Below, in pieces: positions 16,545-25,316 of a stretch of 64,000 bases of DNA (position 1 is the first letter of the stretch; the number at the start of each line of letters is the position of its first letter). A program made the position numbers and the translations under genes. This stretch comes from Lentibacter algarum (GTDB taxonomy: Bacteria > Pseudomonadota > Alphaproteobacteria > Rhodobacterales > Rhodobacteraceae). The stretch spans positions 839,603 through 903,602 of the forward strand of contig NZ_JAHKQI010000008.1 in the NCBI RefSeq assembly GCF_018860975.1. Direction: 5' to 3'. The notes below the pieces were generated by a model. That model did no database searches and had not been told where the DNA came from. It worked only from the letters and a program-made list of their open reading frames with translations.

Positions 16545-17330
16545 ATGTATGATTTTGATTTGGTACTTCCGGCCTCAGTTGCCGAAGCAGCAGCCGCAAT
16601 GAAAGCTGACGGTGCCCAGGCCTTGGGTGGCGGGCAAACACTTTTGCCAACAATGAAGCAGCGGTTGGCATCACCCGAGGTGTTGGTGAATCTGTCAGGA
16701 CTAAGTGAGTTGGTTGGCGTCAGTTCAGCCTCGGGCACTCTCAGCGTTGGCGGGGCAACCACCCACGCGCAAGTTGCAAGCGAGGCTTCGGATTTTCCCG
16801 GGTTGGCCGATTTGGCAAACCATATCGGTGATCCGGCTGTGCGAAACCGCGGCACAATTGGCGGCTCACTCGCGAACAACGACCCCGCCGCCTGTTACCC
16901 CGCTGGTGCGTTAGGGGCAGGTGCGACGATCGTGACGGACAAACGCGAGATATCTGCCGATGATTTCTTCGTTGATCTGTTTGAAACCGCGCTCGAAGAA
17001 GGCGAAATTGTCACCGGCGTAAACTTCCCGATCCCAGATGTGTCGAACTACCAGAAATTCGTCCAACCGGCGTCGCGGTTTGCTTTGGTCGGTGTCTTTG
17101 TGGCCAGGTTTGGAAGCACCGTTCGCGTGGCCGTCACCGGTGCCTCAAACGGCGGCGTGTTCCGATGGTCTGACGCAGAAGCCGCCCTAAGCAAGGATTT
17201 CTCTGCTGATGCCGTAAACGGGTTAGCCATCGCCGCAGATGATCTGATCGCTGACCTCCATGGCTCGGCAGAGTACCGTGCGCACCTGATCGGCGTCTTG
17301 ACGCGCCGCGCTGTGCAAGCTGCGTCTTAA
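16545..17330 (+). CDS. coxM: Molybdenum hydroxylase FAD-binding subunit
   Basis: 261 residues. The medium subunit holds FAD and passes electrons to the final acceptor. Typical motifs are present: AQALGGGQTLLP near residue 25 and GDPAVRNRGTIGGSLANNDPA (21 residues, shown as GDPAVRNRGTIGGS then LANNDPA) near residues 95-116, followed by the CO_deh_flav C-terminal domain. An AAGGA site lies about 8 bases before ATG 16545. Slightly shorter than Oligotropha CoxM, but complete. It ends the cox operon and is followed by a 12-bp-stem hairpin. Confidence 0.93.
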   Translation: MYDFDLVLPASVAEAAAAMKADGAQALGGGQTLLPTMKQRLASPEVLVNLSGLSELVGVSSASGTLSVGGATTHAQVASEASDFPGLADLANHIGDPAVRNRGTIGGSLANNDPAACYPAGALGAGATIVTDKREISADDFFVDLFETALEEGEIVTGVNFPIPDVSNYQKFVQPASRFALVGVFVARFGSTVRVAVTGASNGGVFRWSDAEAALSKDFSADAVNGLAIAADDLIADLHGSAEYRAHLIGVLTRRAVQAAS

Positions 17331-17343
17331 GCACCCCAAAATT

Positions 17344-17375
17344 GGGGCGAACGCCAAAGCACTGGTGTTCGCCCC
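17344..17375 (+). terminator. Strong hairpin after coxM
   Basis: A 12-bp stem: GGGGCGAACGCC at 17344-17355 pairs with GGTGTTCGCCCC at 17364-17375 (one G-T pair) around an 8-base loop. It begins 14 bases after the coxM stop. No T-run follows, so it may be an mRNA 3'-end stabiliser instead of an intrinsic terminator. The rest of the gap to 17590 holds three loosely similar 12-bp units starting ATGCA at 17448, 17460 and 17472, and no gene. Confidence 0.6.
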
Positions 17376-17590
17376 AGCCAACACCAACGTCCGCTCGGTT
17401 AACGACGCGCCGCTTTGCGATTTGGCCAGAAATCGTCTGCACGCATTATGCATGTGTTTATGCACTGTGGTATGCACGCCGTAGGCAGCGCCTTGCTCCC
17501 TGCGGATTTCCGCCGTTAACTTCTCTGGATACCGCGCCGCAAGACTGATAGTGTCGCCAAGCTAAATTGCATTAAAGCGAGGGCAGAGCA

Positions 17591-17977
17591 GTGTTTGAGT
17601 ATAAAGTGGTTCCAGCGCCAAAGCGCGGCATCAAGGCCAAGGGCGTCAAGACACATGAAGCGCGTTTTTCGCATGCACTTCAGCAACTTATGAATGAAGA
17701 AGCCGCTGCAGGCTGGGAGTTTTCGCGCGCCGAAACCCTCCCCTCCGAGGAGAAATCCGGCTTTAGGTCAGCCACAGTTGTCTACCGTTCGGTGCTCATT
17801 TTTCGCAAACCGATTCTGGTTGAACAAGAGACTTACCATGAGCCGGTTGCTGCTGTGCCCGTCCCTGCACCCGTTCCGGAAGTGATGCTTGAGCCAGAAT
17901 ACGAAGAGCCCAGAATCACCGCCGAAGCGAGCGACTTTGAAGAGCCTGATCAGGAAAGCTCTAACGCCAAAGCGTGA
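17591..17977 (+). CDS. DUF4177-domain protein
   Basis: 128 residues, soluble. The first 75 residues match the small DUF4177 fold: start MFEYKVVPAPKRG, the central LMNEEAAAGWEFSRAETLP, and a closing beta strand. The C-terminal 50 residues are Pro/Glu-rich and probably disordered. Start codon is GTG 17591, 9 bases after GGGCAGAGC. Function of the family is unknown. Its last 28 bases overlap the convergent bolA gene tail to tail. Confidence 0.75.
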   Translation: MFEYKVVPAPKRGIKAKGVKTHEARFSHALQQLMNEEAAAGWEFSRAETLPSEEKSGFRSATVVYRSVLIFRKPILVEQETYHEPVAAVPVPAPVPEVMLEPEYEEPRITAEASDFEEPDQESSNAKA

Positions 17978-18201
17978 ATTTCGGTGTTGAGTGATCCAAG
18001 AGCTTTTTGAACTGCCCGATGCCGTGCAACGCGTGTCATTGCTGCAAACTCTTCTGCTTTCAAACGCACACGAAAATGGCTCTCGCCTGTTCCGTCGTCA
18101 CCCGAGTGCCCCGCGTGTTGTGAAGATTCGTTAATGACTTCAAGGTATTGAACCGCAAACGCCGAGTTCAGTTTTGCGCGAATTTCTGCTTCTTTACTCA
18201 T
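17950..18201 (-). CDS. bolA: BolA-family protein
   Basis: 83 residues. BolA proteins pair with monothiol glutaredoxins and act in iron-sulphur and redox regulation. Visible: N-terminal helix EAEIRAKLNSAF, then YLEVINESSQHAGH with the family's invariant HAGH-type motif, the SHFRVRL strand, the helix-turn segment with RHRAVQKAL, and the C-terminal HALAL. ATG 18201 is preferred to the longer frame from 18252 because it starts at the conserved domain. It is divergent from the J-domain gene across a 78-bp shared promoter region. Confidence 0.9.
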   Translation of the reverse strand: MSKEAEIRAKLNSAFAVQYLEVINESSQHAGHSGDDGTGESHFRVRLKAEEFAAMTRVARHRAVQKALGSLNTEIHALALELS

Positions 18202-18279
18202 AGAATTTTTCCTTTTTGCCCTTTCACCTTCTGCTAAATGCAGTAAACTCACCAGCCATATTCGACACAGGAGTTCCCC

Positions 18280-18903
18280 ATGACCAAGTCTGATCCATTC
18301 GGTTTTGATATGTCCGTGTCATCGGCCAAAAAGAAGAATCCGCGAGGCCGCCGCGGCATGTCAGGTGAATCAGAAACATCGACCCGCCAGTGCCACCAGG
18401 AAGGTTGCACAGAAGCCGGCAAATACCGCGCCCCCCGCGCCCCTGATGTGCTTGATGAGTTTGTCTGGTTCTGCAAGGAACACATCCGCGAGTATAACCT
18501 CAAGTGGAACTTCTTTGACGGCACGACCGAAGCCGAGATGAACGCGCAACAGTCAAAAGACAAAGTCTGGGAGCGCGAAACCAAACCGATGGGCGACCCT
18601 GAAGCCCGTGCTTGGGCGCGCCTTGGCATTGAAGATCCGCATCAGGTTTTGGGGGCCAATGCAACGCAGAACCCAGGTAAAGGCGGCGGCGGCGCGCGAC
18701 GTTTGCCCTCCAAAGAACGCCGCGCCATCGAGATTTTGGAAGCCAAAGATCACTGGTCAAAAATCGAGATACGCAAGGCCTACAAAAAGCTCATCAAAGT
18801 GCTGCACCCTGACATGAACGGCGGTGATCGCAGCCAGGAAGAACAGCTTCAAGAGGTTGTTTGGGCTTGGGATCAGATCAAATCGAGCCGCAGCTTCAAG
18901 TAA
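18280..18903 (+). CDS. J-domain (DnaJ-like) protein
   Basis: 207 residues. The J domain is at the C-terminus (about residues 145-207), with the Hsp70-activating HPD motif in VLHPDMNGGDRSQ. The N-terminal half has a Cys pair near residue 38 (CHQEGCTEAG) and another Cys at about 67 (WFCKEHI), which may bind metal. It is a class C J-protein, not DnaJ itself. It likely stimulates a DnaK-type chaperone; its client is unknown. It lies between bolA and cobS, with other genes inserted, and its 3' end overlaps the next gene by 8 bp. Confidence 0.88.
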   Translation: MTKSDPFGFDMSVSSAKKKNPRGRRGMSGESETSTRQCHQEGCTEAGKYRAPRAPDVLDEFVWFCKEHIREYNLKWNFFDGTTEAEMNAQQSKDKVWERETKPMGDPEARAWARLGIEDPHQVLGANATQNPGKGGGGARRLPSKERRAIEILEAKDHWSKIEIRKAYKKLIKVLHPDMNGGDRSQEEQLQEVVWAWDQIKSSRSFK

Positions 18904-19327
18904 GTTTGCGGCGAATTACCGTTCCCATCCAATGCGTTGCGCCCCAAAGGCCGAGCCAGAGAACGGCGAGTGGCGTGAAGAAGTTGAACATCAGCCAAAG
19001 GCCAACCAAGTCGTAGTGCTGTGCGCCAAGGCCCAGCAGTCCTGCGATCCATGCGCCGACGATTGTCGCTCCGAAAAAGCAGACCAGCGAGACAATCGCA
19101 CCTTTCCAGCCCCCCTGCCCAAGCCACGGCGACACTGCAAGCCCCGCACAAAACGCGCCGAGCGTGGCGAGTAAGACGAACACTTCGCCGCTCATGTGAT
19201 GACTGATCGTTCTGCCAAAACCCATCAGTGTCCAAACCGCCGCGACGCTGCCGGCAAAGCCGACAACTGCGGCGAGTGCGGCGTATAGTTTCATTTCTTG
19301 TGGCGTTGGCTTTTGTGGTTTTTGCAT
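18896..19327 (-). CDS. Four-helix membrane protein of unknown function
   Basis: 143 residues with about four transmembrane segments (near residues 13-34, 45-65, 73-95 and 108-130), a cytoplasmic-looking basic start, and a basic C-terminus. No family recognised. Start ATG 19327 has GAGAGGGG about 6 bases upstream. It is convergent with the J-domain gene, overlapping by 8 bp, and lies upstream of a 106-bp gap before msrB's stop. Composition is like its neighbours. Confidence 0.7.
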   Translation of the reverse strand: MQKPQKPTPQEMKLYAALAAVVGFAGSVAAVWTLMGFGRTISHHMSGEVFVLLATLGAFCAGLAVSPWLGQGGWKGAIVSLVCFFGATIVGAWIAGLLGLGAQHYDLVGLWLMFNFFTPLAVLWLGLWGATHWMGTVIRRKLT

Positions 19328-19433
19328 GTTTCTGCCCCTCTCGGCTTGGTGTTTGATGAGGTCAGAATAGAAATACGCCCCGCAGATGTTGCGAGGCGTT
19401 TGTGCAGATTTTGCACAGTTTCGAGTGGTTCGG

Positions 19434-19898
19434 TCAGGCGGCTTTGAAAACCAGGCTCGCGCCGTTCAGGCAGTGCCGCTTGCCGGTTGGCTTTGGGCCA
19501 TCGTTAAAGATGTGGCCAAAGTGACTCCCGCAGCGGCGGCAATGCACTTCTGTGCGCGGATAAACAAGCTTGTAATCGTTCTCGGTTTTTACCGCGTTGG
19601 AAAGCGATTGATAAAAACTCGGCCAGCCGGTGCCACTGTCAAACTTGTGCTTGGATGAGTAGACAGCCAAGTCGCAGCCTCGGCAGTGAAATGTGCCTGC
19701 GTTGTAGATCTTGTCGAGCGGTGAAGACCCTGCCTTCTCGGTTCCGGCTTTGCGCATGACCTTATATTGCAGCGGTGTCAGCATCGCCTTCCACTCCGCG
19801 TCAGAGCGCGTAACTTCATATGCTGCATAGGCGGTTCGGGTAAACGTCAGGCTTGCGCCTGCACCCAAGGCAGCGGCAATAAAATATCGGCGGTTCAT
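19434..19898 (-). CDS. msrB: Exported peptide-methionine (R)-S-oxide reductase
   Basis: 154 residues. It reduces methionine-R-sulphoxide in proteins. The catalytic Cys is C143 (RHCLNG). Zinc is bound by two pairs, C72/C75 (CRGC) and C120/C123 (CRRC). The N-terminus NRRYFIAAALGAGASLTF is a twin-arginine type signal, so the enzyme should act in the periplasm. An AAGGA site precedes ATG 19898. The final residues after C143 are short but complete. It lies downstream of the fasciclin, anti-sigma and sigma genes on the same strand, suggesting a role in oxidative or envelope stress. Confidence 0.93.
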   Translation of the reverse strand: MNRRYFIAAALGAGASLTFTRTAYAAYEVTRSDAEWKAMLTPLQYKVMRKAGTEKAGSSPLDKIYNAGTFHCRGCDLAVYSSKHKFDSGTGWPSFYQSLSNAVKTENDYKLVYPRTEVHCRRCGSHFGHIFNDGPKPTGKRHCLNGASLVFKAA

Positions 19899-19942
19899 GG
19901 CAAGTCCTTTCGGTTGGTGTCGGGTAAAACATAAGCGGTTTA

Positions 19943-19968
19943 CGGGCTGCTTAACAGTAAACAGCCCG
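19943..19968 (-). terminator. Hairpin after the fasciclin gene
   Basis: A 7-bp stem (CGGGCTG with CAGCCCG) and 12-base loop, 33 bases past the fasciclin stop on the minus strand and 45 bases before the msrB start. The T-run is weak, so termination may be partial. Confidence 0.5.
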
Positions 19969-20000
19969 CAAGTTCTTGTGATGATCGTTACAATCCGCTG

Positions 20001-20546
20001 TTACTCGGCTGGCAAGATCACTGTGTCGACAACGTGGATCACACCGTTTGACTGCGCCACATCAGCGATCGTCACGTTGATAGTGCGGCCTCGCTCGTCT
20101 TCGAGCATGATCTTGTCACCATCATATGTGGCGTTCAGTTTACAGCCACCAACTGTGGGCACGATGTGCGCGCCGCCATCGTCGTCGATCATCCCTTTAA
20201 TTGCCATCGACATCGCATCGGCACTGACAACGTGACATGTCAGAACTTTGGTCAGCATGTCTTTGTTCTCTGGCTTGAGCAGTGTCTCGACTGTGCCGGC
20301 TTTGAGCGCTGCAAATGCGTCATTGGTTGGGGCGAACACAGTGAATGGCCCGTCACCTTGCAGAGTTTCGACAAGACCAGCGGCCTGAACAGCCGCAACC
20401 AGAGTTGTGTGGTCCTTGGAGTTCACGGCATTCTCGACGATGTTTTTGGTCTCATACATTGCGGCTCCACCAACCATCGGGTTGTCGGCCATAGCAGCTG
20501 TAGCGATCGTGAGAGCGGCGGCGCCTGTCATAAGTGTCTTAAGCAT
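20001..20546 (-). CDS. Secreted fasciclin-domain protein
   Basis: 181 residues: signal peptide at 1-21 (TLMTGAAALTIATAAMA), then one FAS1 domain with GPFTVFAPTNDAF near residue 70 and the closing NGVIHVVDTVILP. FAS1 domains mediate adhesion or matrix contacts; in many Proteobacteria such genes are targets of neighbouring ECF sigma factors. The frame runs up to 20675, but ATG 20546 starts the signal peptide and has a GAGGAGA site. The 158-bp upstream gap holds a candidate ECF promoter. Confidence 0.92.
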   Translation of the reverse strand: MLKTLMTGAAALTIATAAMADNPMVGGAAMYETKNIVENAVNSKDHTTLVAAVQAAGLVETLQGDGPFTVFAPTNDAFAALKAGTVETLLKPENKDMLTKVLTCHVVSADAMSMAIKGMIDDDGGAHIVPTVGGCKLNATYDGDKIMLEDERGRTINVTIADVAQSNGVIHVVDTVILPAE

Positions 20547-20602
20547 AGTGTTTCTCCTCTGTAGGTTTCGAGCTTTCCGACTTGAGTGTCGGTGCTGATG
20601 AA

Positions 20603-20631
20603 GACACGCAGAGGCGCGCAGAGAAGTTTCA
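20603..20631 (-). promoter_or_regulatory. Candidate ECF-type promoter of the fasciclin gene
   Basis: On the minus strand, TGAAAC (20631-20626) and CGTGTC (20608-20603) are separated by 17 bases, a spacing and AAC/CGT pattern common in ECF-sigma promoters. It lies 56 bases before the ATG. I found no matching copy upstream of the sigma gene, so the assignment is weak. Confidence 0.35.
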
Positions 20632-20704
20632 AAAAAGATGACAAAAAGATGGTAAAAACTTCTAACGCTTTGCATTTAAAGCATTTTAATTTCACTGAAC
20701 TGGC

Positions 20705-21379
20705 TTAAGCGTCTGTGACAGAGCCGATTGCCAAGACAGGACCAGTTGCCGAACCTGTCGGTGATCCGCCCTCGGGTTCGTCCGAAATCGCCAGGACTGC
20801 ACCTTTGAAGCGACTGCGCAGGGCTTCGTCGATGATCATCACACTGCGCTCGGCTTCGGGCATAACCCCGAGCGAGATAGGCGCATTGTCACCTTCGATA
20901 AGCCAAAGTTCAAACGAGCGTCCGGCTTTGGCGGCGCCCGCTTTGCGTTCGATCTCAAGCTGGCCACTGTCTTCAAAGTATTGAGCAGTCATAAGTACCG
21001 ACGCGTCTTCGGCGGCGATCTCGGCGGTGTAGTTCGGTTTATCGCCCCCGACAAAGAACACTGCGGCCAAGACCAAAGCGGCCGAGACTGTAAGAGCGGC
21101 AAACAGCCCGCGAAGACCGCCTAAGCCGCGTTCAGGTTCGGTCTTTGGACCAAACAAGCGCGCATCCAGTGCGGCTTTTACCGCCGCGGGCGGCTGGGCG
21201 GGATCAACCTCATCCGCGATATGGACCAAGCTTTCGGACCACTGAGCAACGTAACCCGCCAAAGCAGGCTCGGCTTTCAGGCGCGCTTCAAACGCGGCGC
21301 GCTCCTGCTCATTGAGCAAGCCAAGCAGATACTCGCCAGCGGTGGCGCGATCTTCAGTATGCTCGGGCGTCTCGCTCAT
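20705..21379 (-). CDS. Membrane anti-sigma factor, RskA type
   Basis: 224 residues. The N-terminal helical part (AGEYLLGLLNEQERAAFEAR) is the zinc-less anti-sigma domain, a single membrane helix lies at about residues 92-110 (LFAALTVSAALVLAAVFF), and the C-terminal RskA domain (SFELWLIEGDNAP, then LGVM) is periplasmic. The start ATG 21379 overlaps the sigma stop by 4 bp (ATGA), which fits the coupled pair; a longer frame from 21424 is less likely. It should hold the ECF sigma factor at the membrane until a periplasmic signal arrives. Confidence 0.9.
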   Translation of the reverse strand: MSETPEHTEDRATAGEYLLGLLNEQERAAFEARLKAEPALAGYVAQWSESLVHIADEVDPAQPPAAVKAALDARLFGPKTEPERGLGGLRGLFAALTVSAALVLAAVFFVGGDKPNYTAEIAAEDASVLMTAQYFEDSGQLEIERKAGAAKAGRSFELWLIEGDNAPISLGVMPEAERSVMIIDEALRSRFKGAVLAISDEPEGGSPTGSATGPVLAIGSVTDA

Positions 21380-21924
21380 CTGCTTAGGCACTCCCTTAGG
21401 CTTATCAGGCTGCGGCGCAGCCATGTTCTCATGGTGTTGAGCGGCACGTCAAAATGGTCGGCCAACTCGGCGTAGGTTTCCCCCTGAAGATACACGCGGC
21501 GCACAGCTTCAGAGCGGTTTTGCTCCAGCTCACCCAAACAGGCGAGCAATTGTTCACGCCCCGAGGCCCGCACAGCAAGCGCTTCAGGGCCTGGCGCGGG
21601 ATCAGCCAATATCTCGGTCAGCTCACCCGTCGCCTGCGCATCGCTGCTTTGCCGCTTTCTCAACCGATCAATAGCCGCATTGCGGGCGATCGTGATCAAC
21701 CAAGTCATCGGGCTTAGACCGTTGGCCTGATAGCGTCCGGCGTTGTGCCATATTTTGACGAACACCTCCTGCAAAACGTCTTCTGATTCTGCGCGATCGT
21801 TTAAGACACGAAGGATCACCCCAAAAAGTTTCGCCGAACTTGCAGAATAAAGCGAATCAAACGCGTTACGGCTACCCAAAGGTAGCTTTGATATCCAGTT
21901 TTCAAGCTCCTCACGGGTCGGCAT
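21376..21924 (-). CDS. ECF RNA polymerase sigma factor, SigK type
   Basis: 182 residues with sigma region 2 ([19 protein letters not shown], then [18 protein letters not shown]) and region 4 ([20 protein letters not shown]). No extra domain. ATG 21924 has AGGAG five bases upstream and is preferred over GTG 21930. Together with the coupled RskA-type anti-sigma gene it probably drives the fasciclin gene and perhaps msrB. It is divergent from cobS with a 130-bp shared upstream region. Confidence 0.93.
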   Translation of the reverse strand: MPTREELENWISKLPLGSRNAFDSLYSASSAKLFGVILRVLNDRAESEDVLQEVFVKIWHNAGRYQANGLSPMTWLITIARNAAIDRLRKRQSSDAQATGELTEILADPAPGPEALAVRASGREQLLACLGELEQNRSEAVRRVYLQGETYAELADHFDVPLNTMRTWLRRSLISLRECLSR

Positions 21925-22054
21925 GTTCACTCCTATGGGCTCAGCCTATCGGATTCTCTATTCTGTAGCACCAAACTTCTGGCACGGGCTTGCCCTTCCC
22001 TTGAAATTGCGTCACGACTTTCCCAACATTTTCGAGTTTAGAAGGAATGCTGTA

Positions 22055-23041
22055 ATGGCCGACGGAATGATCGACATCGATGCGAAACCAACCAAGGAAG
22101 TGTCCGTTCGTGACGTGTTTGGTGTCGACAGCGACATGAAAGTTCCGGCCTTCGCCGACAACTCGGACCGCGTTCCCGAGCTTGACAGCACCTATAAGTT
22201 TGATCCCGACACGACATTGGCTATTTTGGCGGGTTTCTCGCACAACCGCCGCGTGATGATCCAGGGCTATCACGGCACGGGTAAATCAACCCACATCGAG
22301 CAAGTTGCCTCACGGCTCAATTGGCCCTGCGTGCGGGTGAACCTCGACAGTCACATCAGCCGGATTGACCTGATCGGTAAAGACGCGATTAAGCTGCGCG
22401 ACGGCAAGCAAGTCACCGAGTTCCACGAAGGCATCCTGCCTTGGGCCCTGCGCAACCCGACGGCGATTGTGTTTGATGAATACGATGCCGGCCGTGCTGA
22501 TGTTATGTTCGTCATTCAACGCGTGCTGGAAGTTGACGGTAAGCTGACGCTGCTAGACCAGAACGAAGTGATCACGCCAAACCCCTACTTCCGTTTGTTT
22601 GCCACGGCTAACACCGTAGGCTTGGGTGACACGACCGGCTTGTATCACGGCACGCAGCAGATCAACCAGGGTCAAATGGACCGTTGGTCACTTGTGGCGA
22701 CATTGAACTACCTGTCAGTTGACGCCGAGACTGCGATCGTTTTGGCCAAGAACCCGCATTACAACACCGACGCTGGCCGCAAGACCGTTAAGCAGATGGT
22801 TAATGTGGCCGACCTCACGCGCACCGCATTTATGAACGGTGATTTGAGCACGGTGATGTCACCTCGCACGGTGATCGCCTGGGCACAAAACGCCGAAATC
22901 TTCCGCGATGTCGGCTATGCATTCCGCCTGACTTTCCTTAACAAATGCGACGAGCTTGAGCGCCAGACAGTTGCCGAGTTCTACCAGCGTCTGTTTGATG
23001 AAGAACTGCCGGAAAGTGCCGCAAGCGTGAGCATGGGATGA
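22055..23041 (+). CDS. cobS: Cobaltochelatase subunit CobS
   Basis: 328 residues. AAA+ ATPase subunit of the aerobic cobaltochelatase (CobNST), which inserts cobalt into hydrogenobyrinic acid diamide in B12 synthesis. Walker A is GYHGTGKST at residues 71-79 and Walker B is [13 protein letters not shown] near residue 148. ATG 22055 starts the conserved N-terminus and has GAAGGA upstream; the open frame back to 21923 is not needed. cobT follows after a 138-bp spacer. Length is normal for the family. Confidence 0.96.
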   Translation: MADGMIDIDAKPTKEVSVRDVFGVDSDMKVPAFADNSDRVPELDSTYKFDPDTTLAILAGFSHNRRVMIQGYHGTGKSTHIEQVASRLNWPCVRVNLDSHISRIDLIGKDAIKLRDGKQVTEFHEGILPWALRNPTAIVFDEYDAGRADVMFVIQRVLEVDGKLTLLDQNEVITPNPYFRLFATANTVGLGDTTGLYHGTQQINQGQMDRWSLVATLNYLSVDAETAIVLAKNPHYNTDAGRKTVKQMVNVADLTRTAFMNGDLSTVMSPRTVIAWAQNAEIFRDVGYAFRLTFLNKCDELERQTVAEFYQRLFDEELPESAASVSMG

Positions 23042-23050
23042 GAAGGGTTT

Positions 23051-23165
23051 CGGATCAGCTTCGCCGATCCGACCACGGTGCGCTAATGCGCGCCGATGAA
23101 AGAAAAAAGGGGGCTAGCCCCCTCGGCTTCGCCTCACCCCCAGGATACTTAAACCAAGAAAAAGC
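23051..23165 (+). repeat. Structured cobS-cobT spacer with Rhodobacteraceae-type intergenic box
   Basis: The spacer holds a hairpin CGGATC...GATCCG with a TTCG-containing loop (23051-23071), a palindrome GGGGGCTAGCCCCC (23109-23122), and a box running CCCCCAGGATACTTAAACC then AAGAAAAAG (23136-23165). From memory, similar C-rich boxes followed by A-rich tracts recur in intergenic DNA of this family; only one copy is seen in this window. The order suggests mRNA processing or attenuation between two genes of one operon. Confidence 0.5.
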
Positions 23166-23179
23166 TCCAGGTGTTTGTA

Positions 23180-25057
23180 ATGTCTAAGCCGAGTGACAAC
23201 CCAGCAGATCCGTTCAAGAAAGCGCTTGCCGAAGCCACCAAGGTTATGGCCGATGATACTGAGTTAACTGTGTCTTATTCGGTTGATCCAGCGGGGGTGT
23301 CGGGCGACACGATGCGCTTGCCGCAAGTCTCGCGGCGGATGACACGGGATGAAGTCTTGCTGGCGCGTGGTACAGCGGATGCTTTGGCGCTCAAGCACAA
23401 GTATCACGACACGGGAACGCATGCGAAATACGCACCGTCTGGAGACTTGGCTCGCGACATTTATGAAGCCATGGAAACTGCCCGGTGCGAAGCAATGGGC
23501 GCGCGAGACATGCCTGGAACGGCTGGCAACATTGATGCCAAGATCGCTGATGACGCTGCACGCGCAGGCTATGAGCAGATTAGTGATCGCGCAGAGGCAT
23601 CATTGGCCACCGCTGCAGGCTATCTTGTGCGACATCTGGCGACGGGGCGCGCGTTGCCCGCTGGTGCGGCCAATATCATGGAGCTTTGGCAGGGGTTCAT
23701 GGAAGAGCAAGCCGGCGAGGCGCTCGAAGACGTTGGCGAGCGGCTTGATGACCAACAGGATTTTGCGCGGTTTGCGCGGCGGGTGATCTCTGATCTTGGC
23801 TATGCTGACCAACTAGGCGATGATCCAGATGCGCCTGACGACGAAGGTGAAGACAGCGACGAAACCGCCGAGCAAGACGAGGATCAGCCTGACAGCACTG
23901 GCCAAGACGACACTGACGACGAGCAGGCCGACGCCAGCCCCGAGCAGAGCCAGGAAGAGACACAAGATGCCGCCGAGGCGCAAGTGTCGATGGATGAAAT
24001 GGCCGATCAGGAACTTGGCGACGAGGCCGAGATGCCCGATGGCGAGGCCCCGCTTGAGCCGCCGCCCCCTGCCCCTGTATCGGATGCCGACCCTGACTAT
24101 CTGGTGTTTGATGAGAGCAACGATGAGGAAATTCTAGCGGAAGACCTCGCCGAACCAGCCGAACTTGAGCGTTTGCGGGCCTATCTTGACCAGCAGCTTG
24201 AGCCGCTTAAAGGAGCGGTGAGCCGGCTTGCCAACAAGTTGCAACGCCGCCTTCAGGCGCAACAAAACCGCTCTTGGTCGTTTGACCAGGAGGAGGGCAT
24301 TTTGGACGCTGGCCGCCTCGCGCGGGTGATCGCCAATCCGACGACGCCTTTGAGTTTCAAGGTTGAGCAAGACACCGAGTTTCGGGACACTGTGGTGACG
24401 CTACTGATTGATAACTCCGGCTCGATGCGTGGTCGCCCGATCTCTATCGCTGCGATCTGTGCTGACGTGTTGGCGCGCACGCTTGAGCGTTGCTCTGTGA
24501 AAGTCGAGATCTTGGGCTTTACGACCCGCGCTTGGAAGGGGGGCCTTGCGCGCGAAAAGTGGCTTGGTGAGGGGCGTCCGCAACAGCCCGGTCGCCTGAA
24601 TGACTTGCGCCATATTATCTACAAAGGTGCTGACAGCCCTTGGCGTCGCAGCCGCGACAACCTTGGCTTAATGATGAAAGAAGGCCTGCTCAAAGAGAAC
24701 ATTGACGGTGAGGCGCTTGAGTGGGCGCACCGGCGTATGAGCAAACGGCCCGAGGCGCGCAAAATATTGATGGTGATCTCGGACGGGGCGCCAGTGGATG
24801 ATTCAACACTGTCGGTTAACCCAGCCAATTACCTTGAGAAACACCTGCGCGATGTGATCGCTATGGTCGAGAAAAAGCGCGCGGTCGAACTCTTGGCAAT
24901 TGGCATTGGCCACGACGTGACGCGCTACTATGACCGCGCTGTGACCATCACCGATGTCGAGCAACTCGCCGGTGCCATGACCGAACAACTCGCATCCCTG
25001 TTTGACAGTGACCCGCGCGCGCGCGCCAAGTTTATGGGCATACGCCGTGCCAGCTAA
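23180..25057 (+). CDS. cobT: Cobaltochelatase subunit CobT
   Basis: 625 residues. CobT forms the AAA+/VWA ring with CobS in aerobic cobalt insertion. The central part (about residues 215-310) is extremely Asp/Glu-rich, typical of CobT, and the C-terminus is a von Willebrand A domain with the MIDAS motif DNSGSMRG starting at D411. ATG 23180 is chosen over GTG 23171, with AGGTG about six bases upstream. Family lengths are close to 630, so it is full length. cobN is not in the window. Confidence 0.96.
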   Translation: MSKPSDNPADPFKKALAEATKVMADDTELTVSYSVDPAGVSGDTMRLPQVSRRMTRDEVLLARGTADALALKHKYHDTGTHAKYAPSGDLARDIYEAMETARCEAMGARDMPGTAGNIDAKIADDAARAGYEQISDRAEASLATAAGYLVRHLATGRALPAGAANIMELWQGFMEEQAGEALEDVGERLDDQQDFARFARRVISDLGYADQLGDDPDAPDDEGEDSDETAEQDEDQPDSTGQDDTDDEQADASPEQSQEETQDAAEAQVSMDEMADQELGDEAEMPDGEAPLEPPPPAPVSDADPDYLVFDESNDEEILAEDLAEPAELERLRAYLDQQLEPLKGAVSRLANKLQRRLQAQQNRSWSFDQEEGILDAGRLARVIANPTTPLSFKVEQDTEFRDTVVTLLIDNSGSMRGRPISIAAICADVLARTLERCSVKVEILGFTTRAWKGGLAREKWLGEGRPQQPGRLNDLRHIIYKGADSPWRRSRDNLGLMMKEGLLKENIDGEALEWAHRRMSKRPEARKILMVISDGAPVDDSTLSVNPANYLEKHLRDVIAMVEKKRAVELLAIGIGHDVTRYYDRAVTITDVEQLAGAMTEQLASLFDSDPRARAKFMGIRRAS

Positions 25058-25316
25058 GTGAGGTGTATGTGAACGCTCGCAAACTCGTCGACAACAACCC
25101 GGGAGGCAGTGCCGAGCGCTCTATTCCCGGTGTGCCCAACTAGCGCAGGCTCAGGTCTAGAGCCGCATGAGGGCTCGCTATAAGCGATGGGCTATCTCCA
25201 AACCGGTGCCAGCTGTTCCTTGCAAGCCGCCCAGGAAGCCATGCGAACGGCTTGAGTTTCCACTTTCGCTCACTGGAAATCCCCCCTACCATTTTCGAAA
25301 TACTGCAGGGGGATCC

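Noticed and set aside
25069..25143. 24-codon frame (GTG start) just after cobT with GAGGTG upstream
   Set aside because: Too short to support and no recognisable motif; it might be a leader peptide, but there is no attenuator-like structure close by.
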